Source: Blautia hominis (GTDB taxonomy: Bacteria > Bacillota > Clostridia > Lachnospirales > Lachnospiraceae). Taken from it: a stretch of 64,000 bases of DNA. Below, piece by piece: positions 34,034 through 43,691 of this stretch. Within the stretch, counting starts at the first letter, position 1; every line of letters begins with the position of its first letter. The translations under genes were made by a program, and so were the position numbers. Location: positions 1,292,330 through 1,356,329 of the forward strand of contig NQOF01000001.1 in NCBI GenBank assembly GCA_002270465.1. The letters are read 5' to 3'. The notes beneath the pieces are model-generated. The model saw nothing but the letters and a program-made list of their open reading frames with translations. It did not search any database and was not told the origin of the DNA.

Positions 34034-35947
34034 TCATCCCAATGTTTCCAGTTCATCCATCCAGATCCTCACGCACGCATCACTTGGCATGCGGAGATCC
34101 CCTCTCGGTGACACCGCCACACTTCCCACTTTTGGACCGTCCGGCAGACAGGAACGCTTGAACTGCTGGGAGAAAAATCTCCAGTAAAATTTCTTCAGCC
34201 ATTTTAATATCACTTCGTCATGATACATGCCGGCAAAGGCAATTCTGGCGATCCGGTAAATTTTTCCCGGTCCGAACTGGAAACGCATCATATAGTACAG
34301 GAAGAAATCATGCAGCTCGTACGGGCCTACCAAATCCTCTGTCTTCTGGGAAATGACCCCATCTTTTGGAGGGAGCAGCTCCGGGCTTACAGGCGTATCC
34401 AGCACATCCTCCAGGATAGCCGCCAGTTCGGGTTCTTTGCAGGTATCCGCATAGTAGCGCACCAGATGCCGTACCAGTGTTTTCGGAACAGAGCCGTTGA
34501 CTCCGTACATAGACATATGATCTCCGTTGTAGGTTGCCCAGCCCAGAGCAAGCTCTGACAGATCCCCCGTTCCGATCACAAGACCGCCCAGGCTGTTGGC
34601 AATATCCATAATGACCTGGGTCCTCTCCCTTGCCTGGGCATTTTCAAAGGTCACACTGTGGTCCTCATAATCATGTCCGATATCTTCAAAATGCTGCAGC
34701 ACTGCCTTTTTTATGTCAACCTCACGAAGGGTGGCTCCCAGCCTTCTTGTCAGCTCACAGGCATTCGTATAGGTCCTGTCCGTGGTGCCGAAGCATGGCA
34801 TGGTCACCGCTGTGATCTGGCTTCTGTCAAGGCCGCACAGGTCAAATGCCCTGGCTGTCACTAACAGGGCAAGGGTGGAATCCAGTCCCCCCGATATGCC
34901 CAGGACTGCGGCTTTGCAGCCTGTGTGGTCCAGACGTTTTTTCAGGCCCATAGCCTGTATGGTGAGAATCTCATCACATCTTCTGTCCCTGTCCGTTTTA
35001 TCTTCCGGTACAAAGGGACTGGGGTCAAAAAATCTGGACAGAGGAGTCTGTTCCACTTTCACATGGAAATTGATCTGCGTATGCTCTTCCTTGGATTCCG
35101 GCTGCCAGGTGGAGATCCTCCGTCTCTCACTCTCCAGACGCTCCACATCAATTTCCCCGTAAATGGTCTCATTTGCAAAGCGCTTTGCCTCCCGCAGAAC
35201 AGTGCCGTTCTCCGCGATCAGGTTCTGTCCCCCGAATACCAGGTCCTGGGTGGACTCTCCGTTGCCTGCCGTGGCGTATACATATCCGCAGATGAGGCGC
35301 GCGGACTGTCCGCTTACCAGTTCCCTGCGGTAAGCGTCTTTTCCTGTTGTCTCATCGCTGGCTGAGAGATTGACGATCAAAGTGGCCCCTGCCATGGCAT
35401 GGAATATACTGGGCGGGTTAGGTGCCCACAGATCCTCACAGATTTCCGCTGCCACACAGAGTCCCGGCACTTCCGCACAGTGGAACAGAAGATTCTGGCC
35501 AAAGGGAACCTTTTCCCCCTGCCAATCCACATATCCGTCAAAAGCCTGACCCGGTACAAAATATCTGGCCTCATAAAATTCAGCGTAATTGGGCAGATGA
35601 TGCTTGGGAACAAACCCCAGGAGCCTGCCCTGATTCAACACTGCTGCCGCATTGTAGAGCTTTCCTTTATGCCGCAGGGGCAATCCGATAAAGATCAGTC
35701 CGTCAATATCCTGAAGCTCTCTCTGCATGATCTTAAGCTCTTCCTCTGTTCTGTGCAGCAGGGTTTCCTGCCAGAACAGATCCTGGCAGGTATACCCTGT
35801 CAGGCAGAGTTCCGGAAATACCAGGACCTTTGCCCCGTTCTTTGCCATCTCCCTGGCTTTCTCTACAATTGCCTGTCTGTTGTGTACACAGTCTGCTACC
35901 AGAACATCCGGTGTGGCGGCTGCTACTTTGATAAAACCATCTCTCAT
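34034..35947 (-). CDS. nadE: Glutamine-dependent NAD+ synthetase
   Basis: The last step of NAD synthesis: deamido-NAD plus glutamine and ATP gives NAD. The 637-residue length matches the two-domain bacterial form. The N-terminal nitrilase-type glutaminase has catalytic Glu in FPELCLTGYT, Lys in PKHHLPNY and Cys in AAEICEDLWAP. The C-terminal synthetase starts near residue 290 with the ATP pyrophosphatase loop LGISGGLDSTLALL and later LVIGTGDLSELALGW. GGTCAGGTAC precedes the ATG. It follows hslO by 18 nt in the same direction. Confidence 0.96.
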   Translation of the reverse strand: MRDGFIKVAAATPDVLVADCVHNRQAIVEKAREMAKNGAKVLVFPELCLTGYTCQDLFWQETLLHRTEEELKIMQRELQDIDGLIFIGLPLRHKGKLYNAAAVLNQGRLLGFVPKHHLPNYAEFYEARYFVPGQAFDGYVDWQGEKVPFGQNLLFHCAEVPGLCVAAEICEDLWAPNPPSIFHAMAGATLIVNLSASDETTGKDAYRRELVSGQSARLICGYVYATAGNGESTQDLVFGGQNLIAENGTVLREAKRFANETIYGEIDVERLESERRRISTWQPESKEEHTQINFHVKVEQTPLSRFFDPSPFVPEDKTDRDRRCDEILTIQAMGLKKRLDHTGCKAAVLGISGGLDSTLALLVTARAFDLCGLDRSQITAVTMPCFGTTDRTYTNACELTRRLGATLREVDIKKAVLQHFEDIGHDYEDHSVTFENAQARERTQVIMDIANSLGGLVIGTGDLSELALGWATYNGDHMSMYGVNGSVPKTLVRHLVRYYADTCKEPELAAILEDVLDTPVSPELLPPKDGVISQKTEDLVGPYELHDFFLYYMMRFQFGPGKIYRIARIAFAGMYHDEVILKWLKKFYWRFFSQQFKRSCLPDGPKVGSVAVSPRGDLRMPSDACVRIWMDELETLG

Positions 35948-35965
35948 ATTGTACCTGACCTTTCT

Positions 35966-36850
35966 CTACCCTCTTTTGCAGCGTTTTAATATATTTTTCA
36001 TTTCTTCCACAGAGAATGTATAATTCCTGTTGCAGAAATGGCAGTTCATCTCAATCTCTTTCCCCTCATCGATCATATCCTGCAGTTCTTTTCTGCCCAC
36101 AGAGATGAGTGCTCTTTCCACCCGGTCTTTGCTGCAGTTGCAGTAGAACTGTGTGGGAATGGTCTCGTTGATCTCTATGTCAAAACCATTGAGCAGGGTT
36201 TCCAGCAGGGACTGGGGGGTGTGGCCCTCCTCCAGCATGGTGGTCACAGAGGTTATATTTTTCAGGTTTTCTTCCAGACGGCTGATCACCTTTTCCTCTG
36301 TAAAAGGCATGAGCTGGATAATAAAGCCCCCTGCCTGTTTTACGGTGTTGTCTTTTTCCATCAGAACGCCTAAGCCCACAGAAGAGGGCACCTGCTCGCT
36401 TGTGGCGAAATAATAGGTCAGATCTTCGGCGATCTCACTGGTCTGCAGTACCGTCTGGCCCACATATGGCTCTTTCAGCCCCATATCCTTGATCACATTC
36501 ATGAAGCCCACGCCTACGGCTCCTGCCACGTCCAGTTTTCCCTTGTCGTTTGCATGGAGGATGACATTGGGATTCCCCACATAGCCTTTGACATTTCCTT
36601 TGGAATCCGCGGTCACGGTGATACCTTCCAGAGGGCCTCCTGCCTTGACCTGCAGGGTCAGTAAATCTTTATCGCCCTTCATCATAACACCCATCATGCT
36701 TCCGGCTGTGAGAAGGCGACCCAGGGCTGCTGTGGCTACCGGGCTTGTGTTGTGTGCTGCCCGGGCGTACTCTACCAAATCTCTTGTGGTTGCAGCAAAT
36801 GCACGGATCTGGCTGTTTGCTGCGGTTGCTCTTACTATATAGTCTGCCAT
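35966..36850 (-). CDS. hslO: Hsp33 redox-regulated chaperone
   Basis: Hsp33 is a cytoplasmic holdase that is switched on when oxidants release zinc from its C-terminal cysteines. At 294 residues the length is standard. The four zinc-binding cysteines are visible as YCNCSKD and NCHFCNRNY (CxC and CxxC). The N-terminal fold has NTSPVATAALGRLLTAGSMMG and GPLEGITVTADS. AAAAGGAGAAATAAC precedes the ATG. Its neighbours are nadE and a methyltransferase, all in the same direction. Confidence 0.97.
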   Translation of the reverse strand: MADYIVRATAANSQIRAFAATTRDLVEYARAAHNTSPVATAALGRLLTAGSMMGVMMKGDKDLLTLQVKAGGPLEGITVTADSKGNVKGYVGNPNVILHANDKGKLDVAGAVGVGFMNVIKDMGLKEPYVGQTVLQTSEIAEDLTYYFATSEQVPSSVGLGVLMEKDNTVKQAGGFIIQLMPFTEEKVISRLEENLKNITSVTTMLEEGHTPQSLLETLLNGFDIEINETIPTQFYCNCSKDRVERALISVGRKELQDMIDEGKEIEMNCHFCNRNYTFSVEEMKNILKRCKRG

Positions 36851-36919
36851 GTTATTTCTCCTTTTATTATAATTACCTACAGGTTTATTTCTGATCGCGC
36901 AGCCTGTGGGAATCGCTTT

Positions 36920-37681
36920 TTATTTTCCGCTTTCCTGTGCAAGGATATAGATGCGCTCACTGTCTTCCTTTACCGGATCATGGGTAAATGCATCATAAGC
37001 CGCAAGGAATTTCATGCCGGATGCCTCTATGACACGTCTGATCTCCTCCAGGGTGTAAGCTTTCTGGTAGTGGACTTCCTCATATTTGCGGTAGAGGATC
37101 TCCCCGCTGTGCTCCTCAGGAATAAAGAGGGAGAGATCGTATTCGTTGATGTTCTCCTCCTCATCAAAATAGTTGTCCCAGATAAAGCTGGCATCCTCCC
37201 TGTCCTCAGCTATGGTCTGTTCGCCCAGGATCTCTCTGTATTTGTAGGGGGTGTTCAGGTCAAATATGAAAATGCCTTTTGGATCCAGGTAGTTATTGAC
37301 CAGACGGAACACTTCCAGGAGGTCTTCCTTTTCTGTGATGTAGTTCATGCTGTCACAGATGGAGACTACTGCCCGCACAGTGCCGTAAAGCTCGAATTCG
37401 CGCATGTCCTGCAGAAGGTAGAGGATGTCCTGGCCGTCTTCCGCTTTTTTCTCCATGGCGATCTCCAGCATGTCCGGGGAATTGTCTATGGCTATCATGT
37501 CGTAGCCGGATGATGACAGGATCCTGGTGGCATTGCCGGTGCCGCAGCCTAATTCCAGGATCAGGCCGTCTTCTATGTTATATTCTCTCAAAAGCCCGGT
37601 GAGATATGCGCACCATTCTTCATAGGGGATGTTGTCCATAAAGAGGTCGTATACGCGGGCGAAATTTTCGTAGGAACTCAT
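36920..37681 (-). CDS. Class I SAM-dependent methyltransferase
   Basis: A 253-residue Rossmann-type methyltransferase. Motif I, which binds S-adenosylmethionine, is ILELGCGTGNATRIL (about residues 41-55), and the acidic motif is DMIAIDNSPDML. The start YENFARVYDLFMDN is typical of a group of uncharacterised small-molecule methyltransferases. CGGAGGCACCCC precedes the ATG. The target is unknown. It may share a transcript with hslO and nadE. Confidence 0.9.
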   Translation of the reverse strand: MSSYENFARVYDLFMDNIPYEEWCAYLTGLLREYNIEDGLILELGCGTGNATRILSSSGYDMIAIDNSPDMLEIAMEKKAEDGQDILYLLQDMREFELYGTVRAVVSICDSMNYITEKEDLLEVFRLVNNYLDPKGIFIFDLNTPYKYREILGEQTIAEDREDASFIWDNYFDEEENINEYDLSLFIPEEHSGEILYRKYEEVHYQKAYTLEEIRRVIEASGMKFLAAYDAFTHDPVKEDSERIYILAQESGK

Positions 37682-37767
37682 GGGGTGCCTCCGTGGTTTT
37701 TTTCTTTTTTATACTATCACGAAAAGGGGGGTGGTGCAAGAGGGGGGAGGCGGAATGCAATGTGGAC

Positions 37768-37974
37768 GGGGAATCCGGTGCGGCGTGGGGGAGGGCGGGG
37801 ATATCCGGGGGGCGAAGCGTTCCGCTGTCCGGAAGCTAACCTGCTCCCAGTCACTAAATTCGTCGGCAATGGCCTCCTCATTAAGTGTCTGGGGCAGGTG
37901 GATCTTCCGAACGCTCCACTAGAACATCGCCCCCCGGATATCCCCGCCCTCCCCCACGCCGCACCGGATTCCCC
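37768..37974. repeat. Perfect 48-bp inverted repeat with 111-nt loop
   Basis: The left arm (37768-37815) and right arm (37927-37974) are exact reverse complements over 48 bp. They are very G-rich and C-rich respectively (arm starts GGGGAATCCGG, ends GGGGGGCGA). The loop is of ordinary composition. In one minus-strand frame it reads like coding sequence (LPQTLNEEAIADEFSDWEQ), with a stop upstream and no start. The gap 37682-38086 holds only this and the GH3 terminator. No flanking direct repeat was found. Confidence 0.9.
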
Positions 37975-38010
37975 TGGTATTGGATGGCCGCTGGGTTGTG
38001 GAAAGGAAAA

Positions 38011-38057
38011 GAAAAAATCCCTCTCTTGCTTGTAAGATTCTAAGCGGGAGAGGGATT
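38011..38057 (-). terminator. Terminator of the GH3 operon
   Basis: A 10-bp stem, AATCCCTCTC with its complement, closes a 22-nt loop and is followed by TTTTTTC on the minus strand, 30 nt after the GH3 stop. Confidence 0.8.
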
Positions 38058-38086
38058 GTATATTGGTATAAGAATATACTTTTTAG

Positions 38087-40294
38087 TTAGGGTATGAGGG
38101 TGAACTGGGTTTGGTTGGTGGTGGTGCTGTCGGTGCCTATGTAGAGGTCGAAGGTGCCGGGTTCGCTTTCCAGGCGGGAGTGTTCGGTGAGGAAACGGAG
38201 GTCCCGGTCCGTGATGTGGAAGGTTACTTTTTGGGATTCACCGGGCTGGAGGTGGATCTTGCGGAAGTGTTTCAGCTCTTTGACGGGGCGGACGACGGTG
38301 GCGGCTCGGTCGTGGATGTAGAGCTGGATGACTTCGGTTCCGGGTAAGGAGCCTTCGTTTTTGATGGTTATGGATGCCTGGATGGTTTCGGTTTTGGTCA
38401 TTGCAGACTTGTCCAGCTCTATGGGGGAGAGGGAGAAGGTGGTGTAGCTCAGGCCGTATCCGAAGGGATATAGGGGGGCATTGGGGATATCCAGGTATTT
38501 GGAGCGGAAGCGGTCTTTGTCTGCTCCGGTATAGGGGCGGCCGGTGGCGTATTCGTTGTAGTGGACAGGAACCTGGCCGACACTGTAGGGGAAGCTCATG
38601 GGGAGTTTACCGCTGGGGGCGAAGATGCCTGTGAGAATGTCCATAATAGCGTGGGCACCTTCGGTTCCGGGCATCCAGACCTGGAGGATGGCTTTGGCTT
38701 TATGGGAAAGTTCTCTGATGTCCAGGGGTCTTCCGGAGAAGAGGATGACTGCAATGTTCTGGTTTACCTCGTAAATTTTGTTGAACAGGGTCTGCTGGAT
38801 CTGGGGTATCTGTATGTTGGCATTGCTGGTGGCCTCGCCGGATTGGACGTAGTGTTCGCCTAAAGGCATGATGACTAGGTCTGCTTTTTTAGCGGCTTCT
38901 ATGGCGTCTGTGAGCATTTTCTGCTGCTGAACGGGGGAAACAGGTTCCTCTGTCTGTTCTGTGAAGCCTTCCAGATGGATGTCGTTTCCAAGGAGGGGGC
39001 AGCCCGGATGGAAGGTGGCTTCTGCAGTTTCAGGACATTCCAGGGCGGCTTCCCGGAGGGTCAGGGTGTCTTCTGCTTTGCCGATGAAGGACCAGGAGCC
39101 TGACATGTTACGGTTGTCTGTGTAGGGGCCTATGAATGCAATGTGCTGTCCTTTTTTAAGGGGAAGGACAGTCTCATTTTTCAGGAGGACGAAGGATTTG
39201 CGGGCAGCTTCCCTGGCAAGGGTTTTGTGTTCTTCGCATAGGATGATCTCTTTTTCTTTGGCCTCGTCCGCGTCTTTGTATGGGTTCTCAAAGAGGCCCA
39301 GTTTGTTTTTCAGCTCCAGAATGCGGAGAACTGCTTCGTCTATCAGTGCTTCATCCAGGATCCCCTCCTCTATGAGAGCTGTCAGATGCTCAGAGTAGAT
39401 GCCGGTCATCATGTCAATGTCAACGCCTGCCTCGGCTGCTCTTACGGCTGCTTCTTTTCTGTCTTCACAGTAGCCGTGGTAAATGATCTCCTCAATGGCG
39501 GCCCAGTCGGATATGAGGACGCCGTCAAAGCCCATTTCCTCTCTCAGGATGTGGCGCATGAGCCATTTATTGCCGGTTGCCGGAACTCCGTTTATGGTGT
39601 TGAAGGAGGTCATGACCAGGGCTGCGCCTGCGTCGATGCCAGCTTTGTAGGAGGGAAGGTAAAATTCACGCAGGGTGTGTTCGGAAAGCTCCACGGTGTT
39701 GTAATCGCGGCCTGCTGTGGGGGCGCCGTATCCTGCAAAGTGTTTTACGCAGGCTGCTATTTTGTAGGGAGCTTTCAGGTCATCCCCCTGGAAACCTCTG
39801 ACCATGGCTTCGGAGAAGAGACTGTTTAAATAGGTGTCTTCCCCGGTGGATTCCATGACTCTGCCCCAGCGGGCATCCCTTACCAGGTCCACCATGGGGG
39901 CAAAAGTCACATGAAGGCCGCTGACGGCAGCCTCTTTGGCTGCTGCGGCTGCTAACTTTTCGGATAACTCCGGTTCAAAGGTGGCACCCTGTCCCAGAGG
40001 GATGGGAAAAATGGTGCGGAAACCGTTGATGATGTCCAGCATGAAGAGCAGCGGGATTTTGTGGGGATGTTTTTCTATGTAGTTTTTCTGGATCTCTTTT
40101 ATTTTTGACGCGCCGAGGGCACCTAAAACGGAACCGGCCTGGGAGATGTTCTCCTCTGTGAAGCCGTTCTCCTTCATGGGGCCTGTGATGACGGTGTCGT
40201 CCATGTAAAAATTGCCGGCCACCTGTAACATCTGATTGACTTTTTCCTGAAGCGGCATATCTTTTAAAAGTTGGATTAATTGTTGTCTTGTCAT
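38087..40294 (-). CDS. GH3 family beta-glycosidase (beta-glucosidase/xylosidase)
   Basis: A 735-residue cytoplasmic retaining glycosidase. The (beta/alpha)8 domain carries DARWGRVMESTGEDTYLNS and CVKHFAGYGAPTAGRDYN; the nucleophile Asp lies in GVLISDWAAIEE. The alpha/beta sandwich begins near residue 370 (SFVLLKNETVLPLKKGQHIAFIGPY), and a C-terminal fibronectin-like FnIII domain ends the protein. It should hydrolyse imported beta-oligosaccharides. Its ATG overlaps the response-regulator stop by 4 nt (ATGA), so it is translated with the regulator. It ends the cluster and is followed by a terminator. Confidence 0.94.
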   Translation of the reverse strand: MTRQQLIQLLKDMPLQEKVNQMLQVAGNFYMDDTVITGPMKENGFTEENISQAGSVLGALGASKIKEIQKNYIEKHPHKIPLLFMLDIINGFRTIFPIPLGQGATFEPELSEKLAAAAAKEAAVSGLHVTFAPMVDLVRDARWGRVMESTGEDTYLNSLFSEAMVRGFQGDDLKAPYKIAACVKHFAGYGAPTAGRDYNTVELSEHTLREFYLPSYKAGIDAGAALVMTSFNTINGVPATGNKWLMRHILREEMGFDGVLISDWAAIEEIIYHGYCEDRKEAAVRAAEAGVDIDMMTGIYSEHLTALIEEGILDEALIDEAVLRILELKNKLGLFENPYKDADEAKEKEIILCEEHKTLAREAARKSFVLLKNETVLPLKKGQHIAFIGPYTDNRNMSGSWSFIGKAEDTLTLREAALECPETAEATFHPGCPLLGNDIHLEGFTEQTEEPVSPVQQQKMLTDAIEAAKKADLVIMPLGEHYVQSGEATSNANIQIPQIQQTLFNKIYEVNQNIAVILFSGRPLDIRELSHKAKAILQVWMPGTEGAHAIMDILTGIFAPSGKLPMSFPYSVGQVPVHYNEYATGRPYTGADKDRFRSKYLDIPNAPLYPFGYGLSYTTFSLSPIELDKSAMTKTETIQASITIKNEGSLPGTEVIQLYIHDRAATVVRPVKELKHFRKIHLQPGESQKVTFHITDRDLRFLTEHSRLESEPGTFDLYIGTDSTTTNQTQFTLIP

Positions 40295-41910
40295 GATCGT
40301 TCCTCTCTGTTTTCTTGATTCTTTTTAAATTTTCTGCGGTATTCCAGGGGTGAGAATCCTGTATTCTCCCGGAACATTTTTGTAAAATAGGAGAAATTGC
40401 TGTATCCCACATAGATGGAAACCGTGTTGATGGGCAGACTGCTCTGGGTCAGCATTTTTTTGGCTGCCTCCACCCGTTTCTGCATCAGGTAGGCACTGAT
40501 GGATATGCCTGCCTCCTTTTTAAAGATCCTGGACATATAGTCTACATTCAGATATACGAGTTCAGCCAAGGTCTCCCTTCTGATATCTTCCTGGTAGTGT
40601 GTGTCTATGTATTCTTTTAACTGGTCTGCCACGGATTCGCTTTTGTTGATGTATTTTGTGTATTCCACAGCCCTGGTCACCAGGTGGGAGGCAAACTGCA
40701 TAGCGCCTTCCACACTCTCCAGTGCCTCCTGGTAATATTGTTCGTTCTCACTTCCGGCAAAGAGCAGATGGGCCTTGATCTCCCTGGCGGCAAGCCAGGT
40801 GTATGTTATCTGGGTAATGTCCATGCGGAAGCTTTTTAATATGTCACGTGTGACCAGTTCGCGTCCCGCAAGTTCTGTGAGGTATTGCCGCATACTGCCT
40901 ATCAGCGCTTCCGGTTTCTGCTCACCGAGAAGGGCCTCCCACACGGCGCGCTGTTTATTCTGATAGGAAATGCAGGGCTGCCGGAAATCGGACAGATACA
41001 GGACTTTATCCCAAACAGTCAGGCTGTTGTCCCGCATGTCCTGTAACTGGGCAAAGCAATCCTCCAAAACGCCGATCTCCACACTGCTGCCGGCTCCGCA
41101 CCAGATATCCATCTGCATACGCTCCCCCAGCAGATTCCGAAAAGAGGAAAATACACCTTCCTCGCTGAGTCTCTCCAAATTCCGGACCGCGCCCCGGCAT
41201 ATAACCGTATAGCTGTCTTTCCGGCAGGGCGAGACCGTTTCCAGAGTCACCTGATATTCTTCTGCCAGCTCCCCCAGAATATTTTTTATGATAAATAGCA
41301 GAATCTTTTCATCCCAGTGCTCCCTTTTCTCTCTTCCGCCTCTGCCGGACAGATGCAGGAGCACTGCCAGAAACCTGTCCTCCGGTTTATAATCCAGATT
41401 CCTTTTTTGGATCTCCTCCTCTATGGCGGATCGTTTCATCCTGCCCGAGAGCAGCTCAGACCAGAAATTTTTCAGAAGGATCTCCCTGTTCTGTTCCCAT
41501 ATCCTGCTCTCCTGGCGGTAAACCTGGTAATTTTGGGCTGCCTTTGCTCTGTCGGATGCCTTCCGGATGGCGGCGGTAAGTTTTGTAAAGTCTATAGGCT
41601 TCAGCAGATAATCCACACTGTCCAGGGCAATGGCACGGCGTGCGAAATCAAACTCGGCATAGCTGGTGAGAAATATGGCCTGCACCTCGTAGGCTTCCCT
41701 GCGCACCCACTCCATAAAATCGAAACCGCTGCCTTTGGGCATGACAATATCGCTCACGATCACATGGATGGGCATGAGTCCCATGACCGTCTGGGCCTGC
41801 TGCATGGAGGACGCCGTATAAATCTGCTCCACATCCAGCAGATCCCAGTCTACATTTTTCTTAATACTCTCTATCACATATTCCTCATCGTCAACCAATA
41901 ACAGATTCAT
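40291..41910 (-). CDS. YesN-type response regulator with AraC domain (second)
   Basis: A 539-residue regulator. The receiver domain has VDDEE, phospho-acceptor Asp54 in VIVSDIVMPKG and Lys in LLKPIDF. A long linker follows, then an AraC double helix-turn-helix (YLNVDYMSRIFKKEAGISISAYLMQKR...FSPLEYRRKF). GGGAGGTACCG precedes the ATG. It overlaps the sensor kinase upstream by 20 nt and GH3 downstream by 4 nt, so all three are tightly coupled. It probably activates the importer operon. Confidence 0.94.
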   Translation of the reverse strand: MNLLLVDDEEYVIESIKKNVDWDLLDVEQIYTASSMQQAQTVMGLMPIHVIVSDIVMPKGSGFDFMEWVRREAYEVQAIFLTSYAEFDFARRAIALDSVDYLLKPIDFTKLTAAIRKASDRAKAAQNYQVYRQESRIWEQNREILLKNFWSELLSGRMKRSAIEEEIQKRNLDYKPEDRFLAVLLHLSGRGGREKREHWDEKILLFIIKNILGELAEEYQVTLETVSPCRKDSYTVICRGAVRNLERLSEEGVFSSFRNLLGERMQMDIWCGAGSSVEIGVLEDCFAQLQDMRDNSLTVWDKVLYLSDFRQPCISYQNKQRAVWEALLGEQKPEALIGSMRQYLTELAGRELVTRDILKSFRMDITQITYTWLAAREIKAHLLFAGSENEQYYQEALESVEGAMQFASHLVTRAVEYTKYINKSESVADQLKEYIDTHYQEDIRRETLAELVYLNVDYMSRIFKKEAGISISAYLMQKRVEAAKKMLTQSSLPINTVSIYVGYSNFSYFTKMFRENTGFSPLEYRRKFKKNQENREERS

Positions 41911-43684
41911 CGGTACCTCCCTGAACAGTTTTCTCTGCTAACCCCGGATCATGCTCCTTCTTATGCTCCCGGAAAGGAATGTGGATATCCACAATGGCCC
42001 CCTGAAGAGGGCTGTTGTCAAAATTGATCTCCCCCTGTCCCCCGTAATAGTAACGGAAACGCTTCAGACAGTTTTCAATCCCCACATGACTGCCGTTTTC
42101 GCTGATACCCTCCCCATGCTTCAGCCTCTCCAGAACATGTTTGGGAAATCCCCTTCCGGTGTCGGAAATATACAGATTGATGTATTTCCCATCTTCCCTG
42201 TCCTCCGGAAATGCCGTGACTGAGATCAATATCTTCTCCTCCAGGGTCAGCGCATGTTTTGCCGCATTCTCCACAAAAACTTGGAGCATGAAAGGGAATA
42301 TCTCCCCATTCTCCACCTCTTCATCTATCTCAAAATAGTATTCAAAGCTGTCCGGGTAGCGCAGGAGCAGTATTTTCAGATAGTCCTCACAGTGTGCCGC
42401 CTCCGCTTTTACAGGCACCAGGCCGCTGGTGCTGCGGAATACATACTGAAGGTAGTCTGAGGTGGTCTTGGTCATCTTCCGGGCATTGCCGTACTGTTTG
42501 AAATCAATCATGCTGTAAATAAAATTCAGACAGTTCAGATAAAAATGAGGACGGATCTGCAGCTTCAGATAATCCATCTCTATCTTCTGTTTCTCCAGCT
42601 CCTGTTCATACAAAGTGATCTTCAGACGGCGGATCTGATGTATCATTCTCTTGAACTTGCCGTCAATCTGCTCCAGCTCCATCAGGTTGTTTTCCGTGAT
42701 GTGGAAGGTATAGTCATCGTCATCGTATTTTGTCAGGTTATCCGTAAATTCCCTCACAGGCTCCAGCAGATATTTTTTCAGATATAAAAGGATTGCGGCC
42801 CCGGCCAGGACCAGTGCTGCTGCCAGGACTAAAAGGAATCCCAGGCTGCCCATCATGACACCCAGTATTTTGTCCCCTGATATCTTCATCTGGATGCCAA
42901 AGGGGGCCTGATTCAGATTTTTGCTGAGTGAGTATCCGCTGTTCGCCTCCCGGGAATCCGGTTCCTGTTCTATGCCCTTGCTGGTGATCTGGCCCACCAC
43001 CCGGTTCTTGGCGTCCACCAGGCGCACATAGCCGTCATCGCCCACGATCGTATCAGTGAAAGGCTCCAGGATACTTTTCACGTTCACATAGCAGCCCATG
43101 TACACATCCTGGTTCTGGGCTATTTTGCAGATATAATTTTCTTCGCCGCAGTCCATTCGGTTCCACTTCTTCTTGGCAGAGTAAGAAGTATCTGTGATAA
43201 GCGCGATCTGATTTCTCACAGCATCCTCCAACTCATCGTCAATGTCATGTCCCAACCCAGTCATAGTGAGCATGGCAAATATATCCTTTTCTTTGATATA
43301 CAGGAAAAAGTTATATTCTGTGCCGTATTCCCACGCATAGGAAAGACAGATTTTCCGCAGGTTACTGACTGCATTGTTTACTTTTATGGGGTCATCAGAA
43401 CACTCCATTGTCTCAATATAATCTCCCAATACAGAATATTCCTGGTTCTTCTCCATGATATTGGAAAACAGGCTCCGGCTGATCCGAAGGAAACGGTTGT
43501 CCAGCTCATCTGTATAGAGCTTTGACATTTCATCCATCTCCTGAATGGCCTGTTTTCTGGTCCTTCCAAGCAGCATGGCGCTGACACCCACATACACAGC
43601 CAGCACCACCATGAGAATGATGAGGATGGCCTTCATCTGCTGGGCCATATTCCTTTGTTTTCTGTATTTCGGAGCTTTCCTCAT
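41891..43684 (-). CDS. YesM-type sensor histidine kinase (second)
   Basis: A 597-residue membrane kinase. Helix 1 is near residues 17-38, an extracellular sensor region follows, and helix 2 is near 278-300 (MMGSLGFLLVLAAALVLAGAAILLYL). A HAMP linker is followed by the phospho-acceptor His in LQIRPHFYLNCLNF and an ATPase domain with FVENAAKHA and GRGFP. It is 7 nt after the permease gene, an unusual order in which importer genes precede the regulators on one transcript. This could give positive feedback. Confidence 0.94.
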   Translation of the reverse strand: MRKAPKYRKQRNMAQQMKAILIILMVVLAVYVGVSAMLLGRTRKQAIQEMDEMSKLYTDELDNRFLRISRSLFSNIMEKNQEYSVLGDYIETMECSDDPIKVNNAVSNLRKICLSYAWEYGTEYNFFLYIKEKDIFAMLTMTGLGHDIDDELEDAVRNQIALITDTSYSAKKKWNRMDCGEENYICKIAQNQDVYMGCYVNVKSILEPFTDTIVGDDGYVRLVDAKNRVVGQITSKGIEQEPDSREANSGYSLSKNLNQAPFGIQMKISGDKILGVMMGSLGFLLVLAAALVLAGAAILLYLKKYLLEPVREFTDNLTKYDDDDYTFHITENNLMELEQIDGKFKRMIHQIRRLKITLYEQELEKQKIEMDYLKLQIRPHFYLNCLNFIYSMIDFKQYGNARKMTKTTSDYLQYVFRSTSGLVPVKAEAAHCEDYLKILLLRYPDSFEYYFEIDEEVENGEIFPFMLQVFVENAAKHALTLEEKILISVTAFPEDREDGKYINLYISDTGRGFPKHVLERLKHGEGISENGSHVGIENCLKRFRYYYGGQGEINFDNSPLQGAIVDIHIPFREHKKEHDPGLAEKTVQGGTDESVIG

Positions 43685-43691
43685 ATGTCTG

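Noticed and set aside
37680-38035. Overlapping plus-strand frames across the 48-bp inverted repeat
   Set aside because: They read through the palindrome arms in Gly/Arg/Pro-rich frames with no ribosome site; they reflect base skew.
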